From assembly GCF_004551525.1 (NCBI RefSeq), contig NZ_SATR01000022.1, positions 1 through 64,000 on the forward strand: 64,000 nt of DNA. Reading direction: 5' to 3'. Positions within the stretch are counted from its first letter, which is position 1; the number at the start of each line of letters is the position of its first letter. Origin of the DNA: Vibrio ouci (lineage in GTDB: Bacteria > Pseudomonadota > Gammaproteobacteria > Enterobacterales > Vibrionaceae). Under the pieces are notes generated by a model that saw only the letters and a program-made list of their open reading frames with translations, made no database searches and was not told the DNA's origin. Shown here in pieces: positions 51,262-60,774 of the stretch. The position numbers and the translations under genes were made by a program.

Positions 51262-53103
51262 CTAGTCCTCTAGCTTTGATTTATCTCGTACTGCACCTTT
51301 GTCAGCACTGGTCGCCATACTTGCGTACGCTTTTAGTGCAAATGAAACTTCACGTTGACGGTCGACTGGTTTCCAGCCTAACTCGTCTTGTTTCGCACGG
51401 CGCTCAGCAAGCTCTTGTTCAGAAACTTGTAAAGAAATTGAACGGTTTGGAATATCAATTGCGATAATATCGCCTTGTTTAACCAGACCAATTGCGCCGC
51501 CGTTTGCTGCTTCAGGAGAAGCGTGACCGATTGATAGACCTGATGTACCACCAGAGAAACGACCATCAGTCAGAAGTGCACACTCTTTACCAAGACCCAT
51601 AGATTTTAGGTAAGTGGTTGGGTAAAGCATTTCTTGCATACCCGGGCCACCTTTAGGACCTTCGTAACGGATAATCACAACATCACCGGCTTTTACTTTG
51701 CCGCCCAAGATGCCTTCTACTGCATCTTCTTGGCTTTCAAACACAACTGCAGGGCCAGTGAATTTATGGATACTTTCATCCACGCCAGCGGTCTTAACGA
51801 TACAGCCATCAAGGGCGATGTTACCTGACAGTACTGCTAGGCCACCTTCTTGGCTAAAGGCATTTTCTTTGGTACGGATACAACCTTCAGCACGGTCATC
51901 ATCAAGACGATCCCAACGACAGTCTTGTGAGAACGCTTTAGTGGTACGAATACCAGCAGGACCAGCGCGGAAGAACTTCAATACGTCTTCGTCTTCCGTT
52001 TGGATGATGTCGTACTTAGCGAGCTGCTCTTTCATTGAAAGACCAAGTACAGTGCGAGCGTCATTATGCAGTAGACCTGCGCGGTCTAGTTCACCCAGGA
52101 TAGCCATTACACCACCAGCGCGGTGTACGTCTTCCATGTGATATTTCTGCGTTGATGGCGCCACTTTACATAGATGAGGCACTTTACGAGACAAGCGATC
52201 GATATCGTCCATATCGAAGTCAATCTCACCTTCTTGCGCAGCGGCTAGCAGGTGAAGAATGGTATTGGTTGAACCGCCCATTGCGATATCTAGCGCCATC
52301 GCGTTTTCAAATGCGTCAAACGTAGCAATATTGCGCGGCAGTGCTGATTCGTCATCTTGTTCGTAGTAACGACGCGTCAGTTCAACGATACGTTTCCCCG
52401 CATTGATGAATAGCTGCTCACGGTCTGCGTGGGTTGCTAGCATTGAACCGTTACCTGGCTGAGAAAGACCCAGCGCTTCAGTTAGACAGTTCATTGAGTT
52501 CGCGGTGAACATACCTGAACATGAACCACAAGTTGGACATGCGCTACGCTCGATCTGTTCACTCTGCTCGTCCGATACTTTCGGGTCTGCACCTTGGATC
52601 ATCGCATCAACAAGGTCGAGCTTGATGATTTGGTCAGAAAGCTTGGTTTTACCTGCTTCCATGGGGCCGCCAGACACAAAGATCACTGGAATGTTGAGGC
52701 GCATAGAGGCCATTAGCATCCCTGGAGTAATTTTGTCACAGTTAGAGATACACACCATCGCATCCGCACAGTGGGCGTTGACCATGTACTCAACTGAGTC
52801 AGCGATCAGTTCACGTGATGGCAGTGAGTAAAGCATACCGCCGTGACCCATTGCGATACCGTCATCGACCGCAATGGTGTTAAATTCTTTTGCAATACCA
52901 CCGGCTTTTTCGATTTCACCCGCGACTAGTTGGCCCATATCTTTTAGGTGGACGTGGCCCGGTACGAATTGAGTGAATGAGTTAACTACGGCAATAATTG
53001 GTTTACCAAAATCTTCGTCTTTTACCCCAGTTGCGCGCCAAAGGGCACGAGCACCCGCCATGTTACGGCCATGAGTGGTGGTTGCTGATCTATATATAGG
53101 CAT
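51262..53103 (-). CDS. ilvD: Dihydroxy-acid dehydratase
   Basis: IlvD (613 residues) dehydrates dihydroxy acids to the keto acids of valine and isoleucine, with an Fe-S cluster. The cluster cysteines and nearby residues appear in [11 protein letters not shown] (about 119-129) and [19 protein letters not shown] (about 192-210). The N-terminal [19 protein letters not shown] matches the family. It lies between ilvE and ilvA. Confidence 0.97.
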   Translation of the reverse strand: MPIYRSATTTHGRNMAGARALWRATGVKDEDFGKPIIAVVNSFTQFVPGHVHLKDMGQLVAGEIEKAGGIAKEFNTIAVDDGIAMGHGGMLYSLPSRELIADSVEYMVNAHCADAMVCISNCDKITPGMLMASMRLNIPVIFVSGGPMEAGKTKLSDQIIKLDLVDAMIQGADPKVSDEQSEQIERSACPTCGSCSGMFTANSMNCLTEALGLSQPGNGSMLATHADREQLFINAGKRIVELTRRYYEQDDESALPRNIATFDAFENAMALDIAMGGSTNTILHLLAAAQEGEIDFDMDDIDRLSRKVPHLCKVAPSTQKYHMEDVHRAGGVMAILGELDRAGLLHNDARTVLGLSMKEQLAKYDIIQTEDEDVLKFFRAGPAGIRTTKAFSQDCRWDRLDDDRAEGCIRTKENAFSQEGGLAVLSGNIALDGCIVKTAGVDESIHKFTGPAVVFESQEDAVEGILGGKVKAGDVVIIRYEGPKGGPGMQEMLYPTTYLKSMGLGKECALLTDGRFSGGTSGLSIGHASPEAANGGAIGLVKQGDIIAIDIPNRSISLQVSEQELAERRAKQDELGWKPVDRQREVSFALKAYASMATSADKGAVRDKSKLED

Positions 53104-53114
53104 CTTCTATTTCC

Positions 53115-54059
53115 TTATTTCGCCGCGTCTTCTGGGTAAACGTAATCTAACCAGCCCCACTTATCTTCAGTGGTGCCGTTGAATAGGCCAAAGTATGCTT
53201 CTTGCAGTTCTTTGGTGATTGGGCCGCGTTTGCCTGTGCCCACTTCAATCTTATCGATGGTTGCAACCGGAACAACTTCTGCTGCTGTACCTGTCATAAA
53301 TACTTCGTCTGCAAGGTAAAGTGCTTCACGAGCAATGTTTGCTTCACGTACTTCATAACCACGATCGCGTGCCAGCGTCATGATCGAGTCGCGAGTAATA
53401 CCTGGCAGGATTGCGCTGGTTGCTGGTGGAGTGGTGATCACGCCATCTTTAATTACAAAGATGTTCTCACCTGCACCTTCAGATAGGTAACCATCTACGC
53501 TTAGTGCGATGCCTTCGTCGTAACCGTGACGACGTGCTTCACCACCGACTAGTAGTGATGATAGGTAGTTACCGCCTGCTTTAGCCGCAGTAGGGATAGT
53601 GTTTGGTGCTGCGCGGTTCCAGCTTGAAATCATCGCATCTACGCCAGCTTCTAGCGCTTCTTCACCTAGGTATGAGCCCCAAGGGAAGGCTGCAATGATC
53701 AGATCCATTTCTGTGTCTGCTGGCGGACAAACGCCAAGGCCAACATTACCAACAAAACCTAGCGGGCGAATGTAAGCGCTATCTAGCTTGTTTTGACGCA
53801 GTGTTTCGCGCGTTGCTTCCATGATCTCTTCAACCGTGTAAGGAATCGGGAAGCGGTAAATCTTCGCTGAATCTTTAAGACGTTTTGCGTGCTCTAGGTG
53901 ACGGAAGACAATTGGACCTTTAGGTGTGTTGTAACAGCGTACCCCTTCGAAAACCGAAGTACCGTAGTGCATTGCGTGAGTTAACACGTGTACATTCGCC
54001 TCTGCCCAAGGAACCATTTCACCATTGAACCAAATGTAATCTGCAGTTTTTGTAGCCAT
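53115..54059 (-). CDS. ilvE: Branched-chain amino acid aminotransferase
   Basis: IlvE (314 residues) is the fold-type IV PLP enzyme performing the last step to valine, leucine and isoleucine. TADYIWFNGEMVPW opens the fold, and the PLP lysine is in PTAAKAGGNYLSSLL (about 162). The family's AEVVPVATID is near 260. It lies between ilvM and ilvD. Confidence 0.96.
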   Translation of the reverse strand: MATKTADYIWFNGEMVPWAEANVHVLTHAMHYGTSVFEGVRCYNTPKGPIVFRHLEHAKRLKDSAKIYRFPIPYTVEEIMEATRETLRQNKLDSAYIRPLGFVGNVGLGVCPPADTEMDLIIAAFPWGSYLGEEALEAGVDAMISSWNRAAPNTIPTAAKAGGNYLSSLLVGGEARRHGYDEGIALSVDGYLSEGAGENIFVIKDGVITTPPATSAILPGITRDSIMTLARDRGYEVREANIAREALYLADEVFMTGTAAEVVPVATIDKIEVGTGKRGPITKELQEAYFGLFNGTTEDKWGWLDYVYPEDAAK

Positions 54060-54071
54060 TTATTGCCTTCC

Positions 54072-54356
54072 TTATGCACAAATCTTTTGTTGTAGGTTGT
54101 TATTCGGTAGTTCGTCGCGCGCAATTTGCGTTACTTCAACGGTGCGTACATCCCAAAGCTTCTCGATCTGATTGGTGAGAAATGAAATTGGGCGATCGCT
54201 ATCAACGATGATCTCGACGCTCGCGACTTTGCTTTCGTGGTTTTGCGTGCCTGCCACTTGCTTAACAATAAAGCCACGGTGGCGAACAACGCGAAGAACA
54301 CGCTCTAACAGGACAGGTTTATCGTCTGCTTTGATGTCGATTAGGTATCTTTCCAT
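54072..54356 (-). CDS. ilvM: Acetolactate synthase small subunit IlvM
   Basis: IlvM (94 residues) is the regulatory small subunit of acetolactate synthase II, an ACT-domain protein that pairs with IlvG. The start ATG 54356 gives MERYLIDIKADDKPVLLERV, the family N-terminus. A longer upstream frame overlaps ilvG and is not supported. It starts 1 bp after the ilvG stop, so translation is coupled. Confidence 0.94.
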   Translation of the reverse strand: MERYLIDIKADDKPVLLERVLRVVRHRGFIVKQVAGTQNHESKVASVEIIVDSDRPISFLTNQIEKLWDVRTVEVTQIARDELPNNNLQQKICA

Positions 54357-54357
54357 G

Positions 54358-56004
54358 TTATGTGTTCTCCAGCATTTCATTGTTTGAAGCACCTGGTGGT
54401 ACAAGTGGCCAGACGTTTTCTTCCTCATCGATTAGAACATGAAGAAGATAAGACGTCTTACTTTCTAGCATTTCTTTTAGTGCTGGCTCAACTTCTTCTT
54501 TCTTAGTGATGGTTTTACCAGGAATATCAAAGGCTTTAGCTAGCATTACAAAGTCAGGGTTGTCATCTAGGATGGTCTCGCTATGGCGGCCATCAAAAAA
54601 CAGTGATTGCCACTGACGAACCATGCCGAGGCGTTGGTTGTTCAGTAACACCATTTTTACCGGGATCTGGCGACGCTTTAGCGTACCGAGCTCTTGGATG
54701 TTCATCATAAATGAGCCATCCCCAGTAATAAGTATAGATTGATCATCAGGGCGAGCGACGGCAGCGCCCATCGCAGCAGGAAGACCGAAGCCCATAGTGC
54801 CAAGGCCAGCAGATGTGATGAAGTTTTGTGGATCGCGCGGTTGGATATGTTGCGCTGCCCACATTTGATGCTGGCCAACATCGGTTGAGATGATTGAGCT
54901 ATCTGGCATCAGGTCGGAAAGCTGTTTTAGTAATCCTGGTGCGTAGATAAGTTCGCCCGGATGGTCGTAGCGCCATTTAAATCCGCTACGTAAGCTTTCA
55001 CTGTGTTTAACCCAAGGCGTGATGTCGTGAGTTAACTCTAGCTGAGGAAGAACGGCTGGGATCTCGGCGCGAACCGCTGCGTTTGCGGTGCGCAGCTTGT
55101 GCAGTTCCGCGGCGTCGATATCGATGTGAATGACTTTAGCGTTCGGCGCAAAAGTATCGAGCTTGCCTGTTACTCGGTCATCAAAACGCGCGCCCACTGC
55201 AATCAGTAAGTCACACTCTTGTACCACTAGGTTAGCCGCTTTGGTGCCGTGCATACCTAGCATGCCAAGGTAGTGCGGGTCGTGACGCTCGATCGTGCCT
55301 AGACCTTTCAAGGTACTAACTGATGGCATTGGATTTAAGCGCAGGAATTCGCGCACAGAGTCCGTCGCGTGGCCAAGTTGTACACCACCGCCAACGTATA
55401 AAACCGGACGAGAGCTTTGTGATAACAGTTGTTGAGCTTTAGCGATGTCGTCAGTGTTGGCGACTGGCGCGTTAGGTGGCGTAAAGTCAGGTAAGGTCTT
55501 TACAGGAGCTTGGCCAAGCTGGACATCTTTAGCGATATCAACAATGACAGGGCCAGGGCGACCAGCTTTAGCGACTTCAAAGGCTTCGGCTAAGGTTGGT
55601 GCCAGTTCATTGATGTCAGTAACTAGGTAGCTGTGTTTAGTACATGAAAGGGACATGCCGATCACATCCATTTCTTGGAATGCGTCAGTACCAATGTGAG
55701 AGCTTGCAACCTGACCTGTGATCGCCACTAGAGGGATAGAGTCCATAAAGGCATCCGCTAAACCTGTGACTAGGTTGGTTGCTCCTGGACCTGATGTTGC
55801 CATGCAGACAGCGACATCTTGTGTTGCGCGGGCCATACCGATAGCGGCCATTGCTGCCCCTTGCTCATGACGACAGAGGATGTGTTCAACACCACCATCG
55901 TATAGAGCATCATAGATTGGCATGATGGCCCCGCCTGGGTAACCAAATACCGTTTTTATCCCCTGCTGCGCCAAAGCGGCTACGACTAACTCAGCACCTG
56001 TCAT
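54358..56004 (-). CDS. ilvG: Acetolactate synthase large subunit IlvG
   Basis: IlvG (548 residues) is the thiamin-diphosphate catalytic subunit that joins two pyruvates, or pyruvate with 2-oxobutanoate. The cofactor-activating glutamate is in [13 protein letters not shown] (about 47), and the ThDP/Mg2+ motif GDGSFMMN...NNQRLGMV lies near 425-455. The frame is intact, unlike E. coli K-12, which has a frameshift here. It is the first enzyme gene of the operon. Confidence 0.97.
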   Translation of the reverse strand: MTGAELVVAALAQQGIKTVFGYPGGAIMPIYDALYDGGVEHILCRHEQGAAMAAIGMARATQDVAVCMATSGPGATNLVTGLADAFMDSIPLVAITGQVASSHIGTDAFQEMDVIGMSLSCTKHSYLVTDINELAPTLAEAFEVAKAGRPGPVIVDIAKDVQLGQAPVKTLPDFTPPNAPVANTDDIAKAQQLLSQSSRPVLYVGGGVQLGHATDSVREFLRLNPMPSVSTLKGLGTIERHDPHYLGMLGMHGTKAANLVVQECDLLIAVGARFDDRVTGKLDTFAPNAKVIHIDIDAAELHKLRTANAAVRAEIPAVLPQLELTHDITPWVKHSESLRSGFKWRYDHPGELIYAPGLLKQLSDLMPDSSIISTDVGQHQMWAAQHIQPRDPQNFITSAGLGTMGFGLPAAMGAAVARPDDQSILITGDGSFMMNIQELGTLKRRQIPVKMVLLNNQRLGMVRQWQSLFFDGRHSETILDDNPDFVMLAKAFDIPGKTITKKEEVEPALKEMLESKTSYLLHVLIDEEENVWPLVPPGASNNEMLENT

Positions 56005-56135
56005 CGTAAACCTCCTGGTGGTCTGTCATTTGTTGTTGTGTTGCATTGCACATCATGTGCGCTCCCATTCTTCCTGCAGCCCTTATATGAGCTTTTAAAT
56101 TCGTTATATGCCTAAATTTACGGCGTACTAATTGT

Positions 56136-56171
56136 AAAAAACCCCCGGACTTTTCAGTGCGGGGGTTTTTT
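56136..56171 (-). terminator. Attenuator of the ilv operon
   Basis: AAAAAACCCCC and GGGGGTTTTTT form an 11-bp stem with a 14-nt loop, and a T run follows on the minus strand. It lies between the leader peptide and ilvG, so it is the transcription-attenuation terminator. Confidence 0.9.
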
Positions 56172-56182
56172 CTATTCTGTGG

Positions 56183-56272
56183 CTATCTTTCGCCCACTAG
56201 ACCCCGCGTGGTGTCAATAATGACCACGATAATCAGGGCAATCAGTGCGTTAGTGCGGGCGTTGAAGTTCAT
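56183..56272 (-). CDS. ilvL: ilv operon leader peptide IlvL
   Basis: A 29-codon frame (start ATG 56272, stop TAG 56183-56185) is rich in the operon's end-products: Leu10-Ile11, Leu13-Ile14-Ile15-Val16-Val17-Ile18-Ile19 and Leu25-Val26. Ribosome stalling at these codons when isoleucine, valine or leucine tRNA is uncharged would prevent the downstream terminator from forming. It is too short for standard gene finders. The sequence differs from E. coli IlvL but has the same design. Confidence 0.88.
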   Translation of the reverse strand: MNFNARTNALIALIIVVIIDTTRGLVGER

Positions 56273-56294
56273 CTTTATTTCTTTAGTTATATGT

Positions 56295-56310
56295 GTGCCT
56301 AGTTAGGCAC
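56295..56310. promoter_or_regulatory. Inverted repeat upstream of ilvL
   Basis: GTGCCTA and TAGGCAC are perfect 7-bp arms with a 2-bp centre. It lies between the predicted promoter and ilvL, so it would be in the leader RNA or could bind a regulator. Function unknown. Confidence 0.55.
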
Positions 56311-56334
56311 GAAAATGTTTGCGTCTCTAGTGGT

Positions 56335-56363
56335 AACATACAATTCCGTTAAATGACAAGCAA
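56335..56363 (-). promoter_or_regulatory. Predicted ilv operon promoter
   Basis: On the minus strand TTGCTT (56358-56363) and TATGTT (56335-56340) are 17 bp apart, giving a leader of about 55 nt before ilvL. The match is modest. Confidence 0.5.
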
Positions 56364-56481
56364 AAACTCATTCTTTTTTCACATTCTTTCAGCATCTAGC
56401 CAAGCTATATAACAACCTTGATAACAAAATAAACGAACTATCAGGGGTATAAATGAGCAACAATAGTCAGGTGGTTAGATT

Positions 56482-58005
56482 ATGGGCCTAGCTGTTATCC
56501 ATAGCCGAGCCTGTGTCGGGGTTGAAGCGCCTGCGGTGACGGTCGAAGTCCACATTAGTAATGGTATGCCAGGCTTTACATTGGTTGGGTTACCGGAAAC
56601 CACGGTCAAAGAGTCCCGAGATAGAGTGCGCAGCGCGATCATTAACTCTCGCTTTGAGTTTCCCGCCAAGCGGATTACCGTCAACCTTGCTCCGGCAGAT
56701 TTGCCTAAAGAGGGTGGGCGGTTTGATTTACCGATCGCGTTAGGCATTTTGGCCGCATCCGAACAAGTTCCACTGCAAGCGCTGGCCGATATTGAGTTTA
56801 TCGGTGAGCTGGCTTTATCTGGAGAACTGCGCTGCGTGAAAGGCGTATTACCTGCGGCATTGGCGGCGAACAAGGCTCAGCGTCGACTGGTTGTTCCTCA
56901 TCATAATGGTGACCAAGCAGCGTTAGTCGGCGCAGATACGCATAAGTCAGCGCAGAGTTTACTCGAAGTGTGTGCTGATTTGTGTGGTCAGCAAGCATTG
57001 GCACTGCACCAAACGTCATCATTAAGCGTAAAGCGGGAACTGCAAAGAGATCTACAAGATATTATTGGTCAGCAACAAGGTAAGCGTGCGTTAGAAATCG
57101 CAGCGGCGGGGAATCATAACCTCCTGTTTTTAGGCCCGCCCGGGACCGGAAAAACCATGCTTGCTTCTCGGCTGTGTGACTTATTACCGGAAATGACCTG
57201 TGATGAAGCGATGGAGACCGCTTCGGTGGCGTCATTGACCCAGCAAGAGATCAATATCCATAACTGGAAACAGCGCCCGTTTCGCGCCCCTCATCATTCC
57301 AGTTCCATGGCGGCGTTAGTTGGTGGCGGCTCCATTCCTCGCCCTGGTGAAATCTCATTAGCCCATAATGGTTTACTGTTTTTAGATGAAATGCCCGAAT
57401 TTGAACGTAAGGTGCTGGATTCTTTGCGTGAGCCATTAGAGTCGGGAGAAATTATCATCTCACGGGCGCAGGGCAAAACCCGTTTTCCAGCCCGCTTTCA
57501 GTTAGTAGGAGCATTAAATCCAAGTCCAACGGGTTACTACGAAGGCAATCAATCGAGAGTCAATCCGCAAACCATCTTACGTTATCTCAGCCGCTTATCT
57601 GGGCCATTACTTGATCGTTTTGATATGTCACTGGAAATTCCGGCATTACCCAAAGGGACGTTAGCTGAAGGAGGAGATAGAGGCGAGCCAACCGCTGTGG
57701 TACGTGAACGAGTCTATATTGCTCGTGACGCTATGTTATCGCGTTCGAATAAAGTGAATGCCTTACTCGGCAGTCGAGAAATAGAACGTTATTGCCCGTT
57801 AGATAAGCAAGATGCTCAGTTCTTAGAAAATGCCTTGCATCGATTAGGGCTCTCCATTCGAGCTTATCATCGCATTATCAAGGTGGCACGCACTATCGCT
57901 GATCTAGAAGGCGTCGAGCATATTACGCGTACTCATTTGGCTGAAGCACTCGGCTATCGAGCGATGGATAGATTACTCAGAGAATTGACGGCTCAGGCGG
58001 TCTAA
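56482..58005 (+). CDS. comM: Branch-migration helicase ComM (Mg-chelatase-like, YifB)
   Basis: ComM (507 residues) is a hexameric AAA+ helicase that widens recombination intermediates during natural transformation, which Vibrio performs on chitin. An N-terminal Lon-protease-like domain (about 1-180) opens GLAVIHSRACVGVEAPAVTVE; its GMPGFTLVGLPETTVKESRDR segment is near 28-48. The AAA+ domain has Walker A GPPGTGKTMLAS (about 218-229) and a Mg-chelatase C-terminal part. It is single and divergent from ilv. Confidence 0.94.
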   Translation: MGLAVIHSRACVGVEAPAVTVEVHISNGMPGFTLVGLPETTVKESRDRVRSAIINSRFEFPAKRITVNLAPADLPKEGGRFDLPIALGILAASEQVPLQALADIEFIGELALSGELRCVKGVLPAALAANKAQRRLVVPHHNGDQAALVGADTHKSAQSLLEVCADLCGQQALALHQTSSLSVKRELQRDLQDIIGQQQGKRALEIAAAGNHNLLFLGPPGTGKTMLASRLCDLLPEMTCDEAMETASVASLTQQEINIHNWKQRPFRAPHHSSSMAALVGGGSIPRPGEISLAHNGLLFLDEMPEFERKVLDSLREPLESGEIIISRAQGKTRFPARFQLVGALNPSPTGYYEGNQSRVNPQTILRYLSRLSGPLLDRFDMSLEIPALPKGTLAEGGDRGEPTAVVRERVYIARDAMLSRSNKVNALLGSREIERYCPLDKQDAQFLENALHRLGLSIRAYHRIIKVARTIADLEGVEHITRTHLAEALGYRAMDRLLRELTAQAV

Positions 58006-58009
58006 CAAT

Positions 58010-58036
58010 GCCCGTAAGTCGCGCTGACTTACGGGC
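58010..58036. terminator. Hairpin between comM and the outer-membrane protein gene
   Basis: GCCCGTAAGTC and GACTTACGGGC are perfect 11-bp complements with a 5-nt loop, between convergent genes. T tracts are poor, so it may stop transcription weakly or act as a barrier. Confidence 0.65.
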
Positions 58037-58043
58037 GAGAGTA

Positions 58044-59024
58044 TTAGAATCGATAGTTAACACCGAGTGACAAAATCATCTGGTCTTCATCGTAGAACTC
58101 GATATTCGAGTCAGTTTGTCCAAAACCAGCGAAGGAGACCAACGACCAATTTTGCCAGCCCATAAACTGCTTATATTCATAGGCTGCAAATAAGCTGACT
58201 TCATCATCCGAACGGGTAGTGTTGTAAATAGGATGAGAGGCATCGTAGCTGCGATTGGTGTAACTGGCCGTTAAGACGAACTGGTGTCGGTCGATAAGCT
58301 TAAACAGTGATAACTCACCACCGATTGAGGTATTTGAGTAAGCATCGCCCTCGGCATCGGTTTGAATGTAGGTTAGTGACGGGATGATAAATGTGGTGCG
58401 ACTGAGAGGGAGTCGGTAACCCCCTTTGACGTAAATAGAACTGGCATCGCGTCTTAGTAAGTCACTGTTGATGTCGGAATCGAACTGACCAGAGCGTTCA
58501 TCTTTAATTTCTTTGTCTGCATAAACGGTATCAAGGCTAAACCCTGATTGAGCAATATTACTGAATTTGAGGCGGTAAGCGGTACCGGTTTCGTCGGTTT
58601 CACTACGCTGAACGCCTTCTTCAAATGGGTTAGCCCAAGTGTCTCCAGACATAATCGTCGGTAGGAAAGAGGCGTCTATCACTGTTCCATTGGCAAGTTG
58701 TTGCTTATAGCCAAGCTCAAGCGCTAAGGTACCTATCGCAATATCTTCTCGCGAGGTACCAGCGTAAACCTGCTTATCGAGTTTTTGGCCAAAGGTATAG
58801 GCGAGGTTACCTAAAGGGAAGACCAGAAAGTCACCTTCTCTTTGTCCTGCTTGGGTATTGTCAGCCAGTTCGGCATTAGCATCGGTATTAAAGTTGGATG
58901 TAGAAGAGAGGTAACCGCTGCTAAGCGAAAGCTCGCCACTGAGCCCTGCATGCTTAGAAAGTTGAGCAAGTGCGGGTGTGGAAATAACCGCTAGGGCTAG
59001 GACGATAGGTTTGATGGTTGTCAT
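58044..59024 (-). CDS. Outer-membrane beta-barrel protein (DUF2860-like)
   Basis: This 326-residue protein begins with a signal peptide (residues 1-20, cut after ALA). The mature part is rich in alternating hydrophobic/polar strands with many aromatic ends and closes with a terminal Phe (LGVNYRF), the classic outer-membrane barrel ending. It resembles the DUF2860 group found in Vibrio and relatives, whose function is unknown. The ATG 59024 is used because GGAG is upstream; a longer frame would add an unlikely 23 residues before the signal. Confidence 0.72.
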   Translation of the reverse strand: MTTIKPIVLALAVISTPALAQLSKHAGLSGELSLSSGYLSSTSNFNTDANAELADNTQAGQREGDFLVFPLGNLAYTFGQKLDKQVYAGTSREDIAIGTLALELGYKQQLANGTVIDASFLPTIMSGDTWANPFEEGVQRSETDETGTAYRLKFSNIAQSGFSLDTVYADKEIKDERSGQFDSDINSDLLRRDASSIYVKGGYRLPLSRTTFIIPSLTYIQTDAEGDAYSNTSIGGELSLFKLIDRHQFVLTASYTNRSYDASHPIYNTTRSDDEVSLFAAYEYKQFMGWQNWSLVSFAGFGQTDSNIEFYDEDQMILSLGVNYRF

Positions 59025-59199
59025 TATCGGTGCTCCATGAAGTAAACCTTTTGACTTGAATTTGTTGAAGTTTAAGCAAACTACTCTGACCATGCGTAGT
59101 TTGGTTTTAAACTTCCCTCTGGCTTGTATAATTACACGCTGTTTTATTATTCATAAATAATTCTTTATAAATTTTGTTCAAATCTCACTATTAAGCGAT

Positions 59200-60096
59200 A
59201 TGTTGGCACATCTAATCTTTGTTCTGAATACAACTCTGGTTATCCTCAATTCTGCACTTTGCTCCTTGGCTATATGTCTTGTCGCGGTGTTAAAAGTGCT
59301 GTTACCTAGCGCAGCCCTTAAAGCCAAAGGGACGCAATTAGCCAATAAAATAATGTGGCTATGGGCGACGATTAACTCACTGATTTTGAATGTCTCTAAC
59401 CGAGTCGAGTGGGATGTTGAAGGGGGAGAAGAACTCAAACAAGATGGCTGGTATTTGATGATCAGTAATCACCTCAGCTGGACGGATATCGTCGTGCTGT
59501 GCAGCGTGTTTAAAGATCGTATCCCAATGCCTAAATTCTTCCTTAAGCAGCAGCTTTTGTACGTGCCATTTATTGGTATGGCTTGCTGGGCATTAGATAT
59601 GCCGTTTATGCGTCGTTATTCGCGTGAGTATTTGATTCGCCACCCTGAAAAGCGTGGCCAAGATTTAGCTACTACTCGTCGCTCGTGTGCCAAGTTTAAG
59701 CATACTCCAACAACCGTGGTTAACTATGTCGAGGGGACTCGTTTCACTAAGCAGAAACAGCGCAAAAGCCGTGCGGGTTATGAATATTTGCTGCAACCTA
59801 AAACTGGCGGGATTGCTTACACTTTGGCGGCGATGGGCGATCAGTTTGACAGTATCATTGATGTCACATTGGCCTACCCAGACAATACAGATAAGCCATT
59901 TAAGGATGTGTTGATGGGACGGATGAGCAAAATTGTCGTTCGCACTAGAGTGCTACCAGTGGATGAGCAAGTTCGCGGTGACTACTTCAATGACAAACCC
60001 TACAAACGTCAGTTCCAGCAGTGGCTGGGGGATGTATGGCAAGAAAAAGATGAGTTACTTAAAGAGCTGCATCAGCCCTCTTCATCGATAAAGTGA
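59200..60096 (+). CDS. yihG: Lysophospholipid acyltransferase family protein YihG
   Basis: YihG (298 residues) is an inner-membrane acyltransferase of the PlsC superfamily, in E. coli linked to lysophosphatidic acid acylation with specific acyl chains. It has an N-terminal membrane helix (about 5-35), the catalytic HX4D box NHLSWTD (His91, Asp96), FFLKQQLLYVPFIGMA (about 113-128) and EGTRFT (Glu178 to about 183). Its neighbourhood with dsbA and srkA is shared with E. coli. The Shine-Dalgarno is weak. Confidence 0.88.
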   Translation: MLAHLIFVLNTTLVILNSALCSLAICLVAVLKVLLPSAALKAKGTQLANKIMWLWATINSLILNVSNRVEWDVEGGEELKQDGWYLMISNHLSWTDIVVLCSVFKDRIPMPKFFLKQQLLYVPFIGMACWALDMPFMRRYSREYLIRHPEKRGQDLATTRRSCAKFKHTPTTVVNYVEGTRFTKQKQRKSRAGYEYLLQPKTGGIAYTLAAMGDQFDSIIDVTLAYPDNTDKPFKDVLMGRMSKIVVRTRVLPVDEQVRGDYFNDKPYKRQFQQWLGDVWQEKDELLKELHQPSSSIK

Positions 60097-60100
60097 CAAT

Positions 60101-60128
60101 AAAAAAGGGAGCCTTAGCTCCCTTTTTT
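60101..60128. terminator. Bidirectional terminator between yihG and dsbA
   Basis: AAAAAAGGGAGC and GCTCCCTTTTTT form a 12-bp stem with a 4-nt loop; T runs exist on both strands, serving convergent genes. Confidence 0.95.
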
Positions 60129-60146
60129 GATAATTGTTGGTGGTGA

Positions 60147-60749
60147 TTACTTCAGTGTCAGTAGGTAGTTAACCAATGCGAAGTACTCATCTAGCGTCTT
60201 GATTGATTGTGCATCAACAAGGTATTTGTTGTTCACCACTACCGCTGGAACGCCAGAAAGGCCGCTATCTTTGAACTGTTTATCAAAGCGACGAACCATT
60301 GAATCAACGGCGAAGCCTTTGAATGCAGCATCAAACTTTTTCGCATCAACGCCTTCGTCTAAGAAGATTTGACGAAGTTCTTCATCATTCTTTGGTGCTT
60401 TACGCATGTTGTGGATGCGGTTAAACATCACTGGGGTCATCTTGTCTTCAATTTTTAGCGCAACCATGGTCGCGTAAGCTTTGCTCATTGATTCACCCAT
60501 GCTACCGCCCATGAAAGAAACGTGGTTCTTTTGGAATTTAGCATCTGCTGGTAACTGAGCTTTAAGCTGCTGAATGATAGGTTCAAAGGTATTACAGTGC
60601 GGACAGTAGAAAGAGAAAAACTCTGTGACCGTTGGTTTTTTCGATGCTTCTAAATCCAGAACTTTGTAGTGCTCACCTTGACTGAACTGTGCAGCGTGAG
60701 CTGTGAAGCTCAGCATCAATGTGGCAACGAGTGCGAACAGCTTTTTCAT
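60147..60749 (-). CDS. dsbA: Thiol:disulfide interchange protein DsbA
   Basis: DsbA (200 residues, including a signal peptide of about 19-20) introduces disulfides into periplasmic and secreted proteins; in Vibrio this includes pilus and toxin assembly. The redox motif is CPHC at 49-52 in FFSFYCPHC, and the cis-proline is in SGVPAVVV (about 158-165). The start is ATG 60749 with GGAG upstream. It follows srkA by 25 bp and is probably co-transcribed. Confidence 0.96.
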   Translation of the reverse strand: MKKLFALVATLMLSFTAHAAQFSQGEHYKVLDLEASKKPTVTEFFSFYCPHCNTFEPIIQQLKAQLPADAKFQKNHVSFMGGSMGESMSKAYATMVALKIEDKMTPVMFNRIHNMRKAPKNDEELRQIFLDEGVDAKKFDAAFKGFAVDSMVRRFDKQFKDSGLSGVPAVVVNNKYLVDAQSIKTLDEYFALVNYLLTLK

Positions 60750-60774
60750 TTTTGACTCCATGTTGTCATTTTAC

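Noticed and set aside
51698-52141. Plus-strand open frame of 147 codons opposite ilvD
   Set aside because: Antisense to a well-conserved gene, Ser/Arg/Pro-rich, no promoter or ribosome site; a shadow.
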